A stretch of DNA of 64,000 bases, taken from contig JAIVFJ010000001.1 in the NCBI GenBank assembly GCA_025765615.1, positions 124,001 through 188,000 of the forward strand. The letters run 5' to 3'. Shown piece by piece: positions 55,052 through 64,000 of the stretch. This DNA is from Zopfochytrium polystomum (taxonomy: Eukaryota; Chytridiomycota; Chytridiomycetes; Chytridiales; Chytridiaceae). Numbering within the stretch: the stretch's first letter is position 1; each line of letters begins with the position of its first letter. The translations under genes were made by a program, and so were the position numbers. The notes beneath the pieces are model-generated. The model ran no database searches and was not told the origin of the DNA. It saw nothing but the letters and a program-made list of their open reading frames with translations.

Positions 55052-55399
55052 TATTGCAGAAAGCTGGTAATGAAGGAAGCCCGCCCCAGCTTAGCGAGTT
55101 TTGGCGGTAATGTCTGTTGGGAATTGTCTGGCGAATGGGTCATAGGAGTTGCTTTGAGTTTTTTCCACTTGTTTCTTGCGAACTAACTGATAAGTCTTAT
55201 ATTTTGGACTGCCTTAAGCCTCGCCCAAAGTGTTAAAAGGTGTATGAAATATAGCGATCTCATGGCTCACACACTCTTTTCTGATCATCATTTTTACCAC
55301 CTGCTGTTAAAATAGAATTTTGGGTTGGTGGTAGAGTAGCCCAAGCAACTTCAAAATTTGGGGCAGTGTCTGTTCCCCTTGCGAACTTTGGCGATCTTC

Positions 55400-55990
55400 T
55401 GCAACAACTTGCTACTTGCTCGTCTCTGCTCCTCCCGACCCTTGCCGCCTGCGGGGCCTCACTGCCCTCAAAGCCTGCTGCGACGCCCTCAGCACCTTCA
55501 CCAACGCCGGCTGCTTCTGCAACCCTCTGACCGACTTCTTGCTGGGCAACGTCCAACGCTCCCCTTGTTCGGAACCTCTCCTGCCATCGGCAACCCTTTC
55601 AAAAAAAAACTGAATTGTGCACTGCGGGCCGTACACGCAGAAGACCTACAACGGCGGAACTTGGTCGCTGTCGGACGTCGCCATTGACTCGGTCCAGAAT
55701 GCCATCGGGTTCTTGACGACGCTAAACAGCCTCAACGCGGACCACTAAGAAGACCAAGGCTACTTCAACTACACGTTACTGTTGACGAAATGCAAAGAGC
55801 TCTTCGATGGGAGCTTCACCACCTCGGTCCCTTTCGGTGTCGGTCTTTCGACTCGTTCGAGCGCTCGCTGGAGTACCTGTCACTGTTCAACGCCTAGGTC
55901 ACCGAAGACATGTGGTAGACCACAACGATCTTGGCTCCATCCTTCAAGTCTCGTTTGACAAGCACTCATATCACAACGACTCTTACGTCG
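55400..55990 (+). pseudogene. Decayed N-terminal half of an eight-cysteine family gene
   Basis: Recognisable pieces in shifting frames: KACCDALSTFTNAGCFCNP, PLTDFLLGN, then AVHAEDLQ-frame text equivalent to TYNGGT, LSDVAIDS, NAIGFLTTLNSLNADH followed by a stop, YFNYTLLL and SFTTSVPFGVG. Several stops and indels (for example an A8 run at 55602-55609). Confidence 0.75.
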
Positions 55991-56000
55991 CCAGTTGGGT

Positions 56001-56909
56001 CGCGTTTCGCGGACATTGATCCCCCGCAGTGGATAGTTCCGCGGTTGCAGAGGATAATCTCGAAGGATCCGGGTCAGAATCCGCAAACAATTCACACTTT
56101 CTCATCTGTTGCGCAGCCTCCGGAGTCCATTTTTTCCGATTGTTCTCACCCAGAAATCCCAGCCTCGCGGTGAACCCCGCAACTCGGGCGATATTTTCCT
56201 CCTGCCCTCGTGTTCGATTGTTGAAATCCGGCGGTGGAACGAAGGGCGAGACAAGTCAAGTTTTTCTTCTCAATTGGATTACATCGAGACTATTGTTCCT
56301 CACCCCACTCCCACTCCCGCTGCCTTCCACACCAACCCCGCCTTTTTTTTGACAGCCCAAAAAATAGCCCACAAAAAGGGTAAATCGTCAAAAGAGGAAA
56401 GCGCAGTACCGCGTGCGTGCGGCGTTCTCATTTCGATGCGGAGGCATCCAATTAAATTTTCCGCGCTTGCAACGTACTTTTAAAATTTATTGTAAATAAC
56501 GGAAAGGCGGGCCACAGAGAGAGAGTGGCTATTCCGCGTGTGGGCGTGTGGGTGTGTGGGAAGGAAATAATTTTTCTGTCTAATGTTTGCTCACGTCCCG
56601 GCACCCAATTCCCTGGCCTACTTTTAGCAGACAGACCCACGTTTGCACGTTTTCTCAATTTTTTTCCTCTTAAGGAAGGGTCCTTTCAGTTCAACAATTG
56701 GACGGGCATTGTGGCGTTTGTTTGGCTGAGTGTGTGGGGGAATGTCCAATGTCTTTCGCTGTACGTCATGCGGCTGGGCAAAGCGCTAACCTTGAAATTT
56801 TCTGCGGAAAACCAGGAAGAAAGGCTGCATCGAGAACCGGACAGACACAAGAACAGACAGAGAGAAAAACAGGTGGAGAGACAGAAAAAGTAACAGAAAG
56901 AGATGGAAA

Positions 56910-56914
<5 letters not shown>
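56001..56914. other. Intergenic region upstream of the first intact eight-cysteine gene
   Basis: No gene recognised; the sequence is AT-richer than the genes around it. Confidence 0.4.

Positions 56915-56968
<54 letters not shown>
56915..56968 (+). repeat. (GA)n microsatellite upstream of eight-cysteine gene A
   Basis: 54 bp of GA, ending 95 bp before the start codon. A TATATATC sequence lies between them (56999-57006). Confidence 0.95.
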
Positions 56969-56972
<4 letters not shown>

Positions 56973-57063
56973 AAGTGGAAGAAAAGATCATCAAGTTTAT
57001 ATATCTTCCCCCCAACGGCTTGACGAGCTACTTCGCTTGACGAACAGCTATCCTCGCTCTGCA

Positions 57064-58314
57064 ATGCCATCCCTCGGCTTATCTGCAGCCGTTTCCACGT
57101 CGGTCGGCACCAACACCAACACGTGCATTGGCCTCCTTCCGACCTTGGCAGCCTGTGGAGCCTCTCTTCCTTCGAAAGCCTGCTGCGACGCCCTCAACAC
57201 CTTCACCAGCGCCGGCTGCTTTTGCAACCCCCTGACCGACTTTTTGCTGGGCTCGTCGAACGCTCCTCTCGTTCGGTACCTCCTCCTCCCAGTGTGCGCC
57301 ATCGGCAACCCTTTCAAAAACTGGATTGTGCCCTGTGGGCCGTACACGCAGAAGACCTACAATGGCGGAACTTGCTCTTTGTCAGACGTCGCCATTGACT
57401 CGGCGCGGATCCAGAATGCCATCGGGTTCTCGACGGCGCTGAACAACCTCAACGCCGACCACTACGAAACCCAAGGTTGCTTCAACTACACGGCGCTGCT
57501 GGCCAAATCAAAAGAGCTCCTCGACGACACCTTCACCACCACGGTTCCCTTCGGTGTCGGGTTCTTCGACTCGTTCGATCGCGCTCTCGAGTACCTGGCC
57601 GTGTTCAACGCCAAAGTCACCAAAGACATGTGGTGGTCCATAACAGTCAACGCCACGACCAACTCCATCCTCCAAGTCTCCCAGGACGGCCAGTCCATCA
57701 TGCTCGGCTCGGTCACGACGCAAGCTTTCCTCGACGGCAACGTCACCTTTGGCCCAAACTGGTCCGAAACCCACACCTTCTTCAATGGCTGCAGCACCAA
57801 GCTCGCCGGACTCACGGCTCCGGCGACGCCGGCACTCGTGACGCCGACCTCCCCACCCTTCACCAAGTACCCGTACCTGCTTGGTCCGGTCCTCAACTCG
57901 CTCGGGCGCTTCATGGACAACGCCGATTACGGCCCCATTAACATTTGCCGCTTCCACACAAAGTACTGCTCGGAAAAGTACCCGCAGTACCGCAGCGAGG
58001 ACGAGTGCGTCGCCTTTGTCGCGTCGCTGCCGAGGATCAGTCCGGTGTGCGGTGTCGCCGGGGCGCTGTCGGGGAACTCGACGTTTTGCCGGTTCAAGCA
58101 CCAGTGGATGGCGTCGATCAACCCCGAGGTGCACTGCCCGCATATTGGGTACAGCAGCGACATGTGTGCCGACGACAACTGCGGGCCGGCCGGGCCGGCG
58201 GCGGACTTTGCAGTTTCGGAAAGCGTAGCGGAGGGGCTGCGGGCTGGCGCGGCGGCTTGGAACGCGACGGTGTTGGCCAACGGCTTCAAGTGGAGGTTTC
58301 CAAAAGTGTGCTGA
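57064..58314 (+). CDS. Eight-cysteine (lipid-transfer-like) family protein, copy A
   Basis: 416 residues, one exon, starting MPSLGLSAAVSTS. The N-terminal ~90 residues carry eight cysteines in the order C-X9-C-X8-CC-X10-CXC-X23-C-X12-C (CIGLLPTLAAC; KACCDALNTFTSAGCFC; LLLPVC; NWIVPC). This is the order of plant non-specific lipid-transfer and related seed proteins, with a shorter second gap. The middle (YNGGTCSLSDVAIDSARI, GFSTALNNLNADHY, MWWSITVNATTN) and a C-terminal Cys-rich domain (EDECVAFVASLPRISPVCG, STFCRFKHQWMASINPEVHC, CADDNCGPAG) are not recognised. N-glycosylation motifs (NYT, NAT, NWS, NST) suggest secretion, but no clear signal peptide is seen; an upstream exon may be missing. 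Confidence 0.85.
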   Translation: MPSLGLSAAVSTSVGTNTNTCIGLLPTLAACGASLPSKACCDALNTFTSAGCFCNPLTDFLLGSSNAPLVRYLLLPVCAIGNPFKNWIVPCGPYTQKTYNGGTCSLSDVAIDSARIQNAIGFSTALNNLNADHYETQGCFNYTALLAKSKELLDDTFTTTVPFGVGFFDSFDRALEYLAVFNAKVTKDMWWSITVNATTNSILQVSQDGQSIMLGSVTTQAFLDGNVTFGPNWSETHTFFNGCSTKLAGLTAPATPALVTPTSPPFTKYPYLLGPVLNSLGRFMDNADYGPINICRFHTKYCSEKYPQYRSEDECVAFVASLPRISPVCGVAGALSGNSTFCRFKHQWMASINPEVHCPHIGYSSDMCADDNCGPAGPAADFAVSESVAEGLRAGAAAWNATVLANGFKWRFPKVC

Positions 58315-58599
58315 GATTTTGCTTAGAAGTTGGGAATCGCCTGACAATGGAGTTGCCCTGCGCTTTCCTCCAATCGTTTGTTGCGTTGATAAATTTGCTT
58401 TCAGTCTTTGGGATGGGCGGGTCTCATAGGCCACTGATGTTCGAATGCTTTTGAACTTTCTTGCCTTAAACGGACACAATAAATCTCATGTGACAGGGCT
58501 CCGCCCTGTCCAATTATCATTGGCAAGATGATAACACGCTCGACGAAACCCGCGAATATGGAGATGGACACCGTCCGCGACCCCGGATCATTCACAGTT

Positions 58600-58830
58600 C
58601 CGGCGAAAGCTGCGCAAATTCGTTCACTCGGCCATCATATTCTCGATAGGCATCGGCCACCAGACGGCGATTTTCCAGGTTCCGGCACCAACATTTGCCG
58701 GTCCCCCTCGATTGGGTCCACCGCCTTCTGCAGTCGCACCATCCTCACTCGACCCACCTGCCCAACTAGCCCCCGGTCGTCTTTTGCCGAGTCTCAAGGA
58801 CAGTCGCTTAGTGTTGTTCAATCCGTCAGA
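58600..58830 (+). pseudogene. Remnant of the BTB-like N-terminal domain
   Basis: Reads IFSIGIGHQTAIFQVPAPTF and AGPP, matching FTIIVGH…VFQVPASTFAAFPD of the gene at 3.3-5.0 kb. The match is short and frames drift afterwards. Confidence 0.4.
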
Positions 58831-60010
<1,180 letters not shown>

Positions 60011-60176
60011 AAAGAATCAGAATATCGAGTTTCGATGGAAATATCTTCCCTCCCCATTTCTCAGACAAACTCGGCACCTACGATAGACTTCTCCCAGCGG
60101 CTTGACGACCTTTTCGGCGTGTTTGACGAGCTACCCCCTGTGACAAACAGCTGGTCTCTGCCATCCTCGGTCAGCA

Positions 60177-61427
60177 ATGCCGTCCCTCGGCTTCTCTGCA
60201 GCCGTTTCCACGTCGGTCGGCACCAACACCAACGCGTGCATAGGCCTCCTTCCAACCCTGGCTGCCTGCGGAGCCTCTCTTCCTTCGAAAGCATGCTGCG
60301 ACGCCCTCAACACCTTCACCAACGCTGGCTGTTTTTGCAACCCCCTGACAGACTTCTTGCTGGGGTCGTCGAATGCTCCCCTCGTTCGGTACCTCCTTCT
60401 TCCGCTGTGCACCATCGCCAACCCATTCAAAAACTGGATTGTGCCTTGCGGACCGTACACGCAGAAGACCTACAATGGCGGAACTTGCTCGCTGTCGGAC
60501 GTCGCCATCGACTCGGCCCGCATCCAGAACGCAATCGGATTCTCCACGACGCTGAACAACCTCAACGCCGACCACTACGAAGGCCAAGGCTGCTTCAACT
60601 ACACGGAGCTGTTGGCTAAATCAAAAGAGCTCCTCGACGACGGCTTCACCACCTCGGTCCCTTTCGGCGTTGGCGTTTACGACTCGTTCGAGCGCTCCCT
60701 CGAGTACCTGTCGCTGTTCTGCGCCCAGGTCACCAAGGATGTTTGGTGGGCTATAACAGTCAACGCCACGACCAACTCCATCCTCCAAGTCTCCCAAGAC
60801 GGCCAGACCATCATGTTCGGCTCCGTCACGACGCAAGCTTTCCTCACCGGCGCCGTCGCCATGGGTCCAAACTGGTCCGAGGCGCACAGCCTCTTCAAGG
60901 GCTGCAGCACCAAGCTCGCCGGGCTCACGGTCCCGCCGACGGCGGCGCTGGCGACCCCGACCTCGCCGTCGTTCACGCATTACCCAACCTCGATCGGCCC
61001 CGTGCTCAGTGCGCTTGGGTACTTTGTGGACTACGCGGACTACGGCCCCGTCAACATCTGCCGCTTCCACACAAAGTTTTGTGCGGATAAGTACCCGCAG
61101 TACCGCAGCGAGGACGAGTGCATCGCTTTCATCTCTTCGCTGCCGAGAGTCAGCCCCACTTGCGGCATTGCCGGCGCGCTGTCGGGGAACTCCACGTTTT
61201 GCAGGTTCAAACACCAGTGGATGGCGTCGATCAATCCGGAGGTGCACTGTCCGCACATCGGATACAGCAGCGACATGTGCGCCGAGGACAACTGCGGGCC
61301 GGCCGGGCTGGTGGCGGATTTTGCAGTTCCACAGGCTGTGGATGTGGCACTACGGGCTGGTGCGGCTGGTTCGAACGCGACCGTGCTGGCAAATGGCTTC
61401 CAGTGGAAGTTCCCTAAGGTGTGCTGA
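60177..61427 (+). CDS. Eight-cysteine (lipid-transfer-like) family protein, copy B
   Basis: 416 residues, the same length as copy A. All eight N-terminal cysteines have identical spacing (CIGLLPTLAAC; KACCDALNTFTNAGCFC; LLLPLC; NWIVPC). Differences from copy A are scattered substitutions, densest in the middle (GVGVYDSFERSLEYLSLFCA gains a cysteine) and in the SLFKGCSTKLAGL region. The C-terminal Cys-rich domain (STFCRFKHQWMASINPEVHC, CAEDNCGPAG) is conserved. The intact frame and conserved cysteines point to selection on both copies. Confidence 0.85.
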   Translation: MPSLGFSAAVSTSVGTNTNACIGLLPTLAACGASLPSKACCDALNTFTNAGCFCNPLTDFLLGSSNAPLVRYLLLPLCTIANPFKNWIVPCGPYTQKTYNGGTCSLSDVAIDSARIQNAIGFSTTLNNLNADHYEGQGCFNYTELLAKSKELLDDGFTTSVPFGVGVYDSFERSLEYLSLFCAQVTKDVWWAITVNATTNSILQVSQDGQTIMFGSVTTQAFLTGAVAMGPNWSEAHSLFKGCSTKLAGLTVPPTAALATPTSPSFTHYPTSIGPVLSALGYFVDYADYGPVNICRFHTKFCADKYPQYRSEDECIAFISSLPRVSPTCGIAGALSGNSTFCRFKHQWMASINPEVHCPHIGYSSDMCAEDNCGPAGLVADFAVPQAVDVALRAGAAGSNATVLANGFQWKFPKVC

Positions 61428-62558
61428 TATTTCCACGGGAAGCTGAGAGAGGGAGGGGCATGCAGAATTGCGGGTGAGCGGGGGCGCAAGCTTGGAGTTA
61501 GATGATCAGAAGCATTTTTTTTCCTTTCCTTATCTGTTTTTGTGAGCAATGAATGACTCAGACGGAGTGTCTTAAAAAATAAAAGCACTTGGGTCGGCTT
61601 TGTCACCTGCTGCGACCCCGCCTGCCATTGTAACCTTGCGATCGCGACCTGCGAATACGTCTTCCCACTGCATACCGCTGATCTCATCGCAAGACTCCTC
61701 TGGCTCCCGAGACATCAGACAGTGGCGATGGTGTAACTGCGCAGAGGTCGAGAGGGGCGGAACCGACATTCTCGACAAGCTGCATTCCGAAGGCGAAAAG
61801 AACTCGGTCGAGTCGGCTCGGTCGAGTCAGCGAAGGTCCTTCAGTGATGGAAGGAGTGTGGTTGGAACTAAGGTATTCCGATCTACTCGACACGTTTGGG
61901 ACAACCAGCTGCTAAAAAAAAAAAATTCCTTGCACGGGACCATCAGTAACGTGGAAGAGAGGTCCCGCCTTGGGGCGCAACGGTCATACCTCCCGACAAG
62001 GATCCCAGTGAACATGTTTTGCGCCGAGTGCGTTTTAAGCTATCGCTGGCCATCTGCGCCGCGGTCGGCGGGTGCAGTGGTGGTAAACAATTTTAGTGAC
62101 GTTCCGGGACGCTGTGCCAAATCGCGCAGTCAGTGAGGCGGACCTTGGTTTGTGTGTAGCGCATTTCCAAGGGTGAAGGGACGCACTTCTGCTTCTTGTC
62201 ACGACCCGCGATGCGCGACCTTCTTTCGCCTCAAGAGCGGTTCGCGCTCCAAGAGTCTCCTTAGTTCGATTGGTCAGGTGCCCTGGCGTGCACGCCACCC
62301 ACTCCTTCAAGAAAATCCGTGATCGCATCTGCTTACCCTGCTGGTCTTTCACCTCCGCAACCGCCGTACGGGCCTCCGCCTTCCACATCCGCCCGCCGCT
62401 CCCGTGCTGGGTCACCTCTCCACGCTTGAGACCCGGCACGATACCAAGACGACCTGGAGCCAGACCCTCGGCATCTCAACGTGAGCTCTTCTCCTCCCGC
62501 TCTCGATTCTGAAGGCGGCACCCTCCCTTTCTCACACTCGATGCAGGGCACTTTCGCT
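61428..62558. other. Intergenic region / 5' end of the P450 locus
   Basis: No gene supported. The membrane-anchor exon expected for a P450 should lie here or further left, but I could not identify it. Confidence 0.35.
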
Positions 62559-64000
62559 TCCGAACGCATTGGATATCAAGGCGACTGTCGCGACTGCAGA
62601 TCCTGCGATCGTTCAATAAGTCTTAAAAACGCACTTCGAAAAGTATGAGAAGGGGGACGGTTTCAAATGGTCGTTTTCGAAACTGCTGGGAAATGGGATC
62701 TTTGCCGCGGACGGCGAAACAGTTAAGGATGCTCCCCCATATGTCGTTTTCTATTCACAACCTGCCGTAACTTCACTTTTCGAACATTGGCACAGTGGCG
62801 CCGACACAGGAAGACGGCCTCACACATCTTCACAACGTTAAGGAGACCATGAGGTAGTAAGCAGTCGGAATCGCGTTTGCTGTCTAAATCATTCTTGTGT
62901 TTCTGTCTTGATAGCTCCGTCTTTCTAGAGGATATCAGCATCTCGGGATGCGGTGATAGACCTACATGCCGTCTTCCACGCGTTTACTTTCGATGCGTAC
63001 GTACCCGCAGGATCCCCCTTCATCTGTCCGTTTGAAAGAGCCTCTTCCTGCATTGTTAGCGTCTTTCCTTTCATTCATTTTAAGCTTCGGCAAGATCGGT
63101 TTCGGCACATCGTTCAATTCGACAAAGCTGCAAATTTGGCTCTTGTTCAAAGAGCATCCCTTCAACCGTTTCTTCGGCTGGCCGCTGGGTTTGACTGCTG
63201 AGCTGGACAAGGCGATCGCCGTTATCAACGATTTTGCGTACTCACATATTCGTGAAAGGCGCGAGGCTGCGAAGAATGGAGAGCGAAGCGGCAAGCGCAA
63301 GGACTTGTTGGATCTATTTATGGAGCTTCAGAACGACGATGGAAGCCTTGCTACCGACGCGGAGCTAAGAGATATGTTGCTGAACATGATTTTGGCAGGT
63401 GAGGGTCGGATCAGTGCCTGTCAAACGTTCTGTAAGAATCAATATACTTATACCTTGCAGGGCGTGGCACGACCGCCTGCGCTCTCTCTTGGGCAGTATT
63501 TTCCATATGCACAAGGCCCGCAATCGTTGACAACATGCGCAAAGAGATTGAACGAATTACGGGAGGCGCGGTGCCGACTTTTTCTCAAATAAACGACTTG
63601 AAGTATATCAACGCGGTGTAAGGCATCCGTTTATTGACGATAAAAAACAAGATGATAGACTTAACTTTCAACCTTTCACAAGCTCCCCGCACCTCACCGA
63701 CCCAAATATTATGAAACGAACACACCCAGCTTCAACGAAACACTCCACCTCTTCCCAAGCGTGCCCGACGATTCGAAGTACTCTGTCGTGCCCGGTGTTC
63801 TTCCCGGGGGAATCCCTATTCCCGCCAACCCCGAGGTTGTCTGGTCATTATATGCCATGGGACGCCACCCGTCGCTCTGGGGTCCGACAGCCGCCGAATT
63901 CGATCCGGAGCGATGGCTGCAACGCACCGACGACGAGTCGTATGGGCTGGTGCGAGAGTCGCCGTACAAGTGGCCAGTTTTCAACGCGGGCCCGCGTGCG
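62559..64000 (+). pseudogene. Cytochrome P450, damaged and cut by the window edge
   Basis: Exons in order: NALDIKATVATADPAIVQ, in-frame stop (TAA at 62617-62619), VLKTHFEKYEKGDGFKWSFS, LLGNGIFAADGET; an 86-bp intron; WRRHRKTASHIF; a two-base shift; NVKETM; AVIDLHAVFHAFTFDA; FGKIGFGTSFNSTKL; NDFAYSHIRERRE; KRKDLLDLFMELQ; the I-helix oxygen motif LAGRGTTACALSW; FNETLHLFPSVP; PERWLQ; then the approach to the haem loop (FNAGPRA) at the edge. The order suits the CYP52/CYP86-like fatty-acid hydroxylases. The invariant ExxR arginine reads His (ETLH). Together with the stop and shift this suggests a pseudogene, unless these are sequence errors. Confidence 0.8.

Noticed and set aside
56698..57063. Extension of eight-cysteine gene A upstream through the GA repeat
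   Set aside because: It would translate the microsatellite as a Glu/Arg run; copy B has no such extension and starts at the same MPSLG position.

Overview
The window looks like nuclear DNA of a zoosporic (chytrid-type) fungus. Genes carry many short GT-AG introns and intergenic DNA is full of microsatellites and A/T homopolymers. It holds housekeeping genes recognisable from their protein motifs (ribosomal eL29, MYG1, a GTPBP1-type GTPase, alpha-COP, PP1, pyruvate kinase). A GTPBP1-type GTPase and a repeat protein of 'LQWW' 29-residue units fit early-diverging fungi better than Dikarya. The placement is an inference from gene content; no alignment or database search was run.

Layout. 0-3.3 kb: the 3' part of a Ty3/gypsy chromovirus with its 3' LTR; the LTR carries a striking array of heat-shock elements. 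3.3-25.7 kb: a gene-dense housekeeping block: BTB/T1-like gene (-), RPL29 (+), MYG1 (-), GTPBP1-like (+), COPA (+), a secreted Cys-containing protein (-), PP1 (-) and pyruvate kinase (+) with a long low-complexity N-terminal extension. 26-31 kb: poorly resolved minus-strand coding stretches and an F-box-like family (one gene, one internally deleted copy here, another remnant at 8.5 kb). 31-36 kb: gene-poor, with a repeated palindromic motif and one intron-containing tRNA gene. 36-41 kb: the 29-residue-repeat gene (-) and a membrane Lnt-like nitrilase-superfamily gene (+). 41-48 kb: debris of two gene families, then a tandem duplication of a small secreted protein around a short-chain dehydrogenase pseudogene. 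49-54.5 kb: an MFS exporter (+) and a class V aminotransferase / cysteine-desulfurase-like protein (-). 54.9-61.4 kb: a birth-and-death array of Cys-rich proteins whose N-terminus has the cysteine order of plant lipid-transfer proteins (two intact copies, two wrecks). 62.5-64 kb: a damaged cytochrome P450 running off the edge.

Two themes cut across the window. First, several otherwise convincing genes each need removal of exactly one base, nearly always inside a short homopolymer, to stay open. I favour assembly insertions, but the uniform +1 sign is worth checking. Second, lineage-specific families (BTB-like, F-box-like, eight-cysteine, small secreted) are present as intact, truncated and inverted copies, so this locus turns over quickly. 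I do not see one operon-like 'system'; the most novel items are the heat-element LTR, the eight-cysteine family and the pyruvate-kinase extension.
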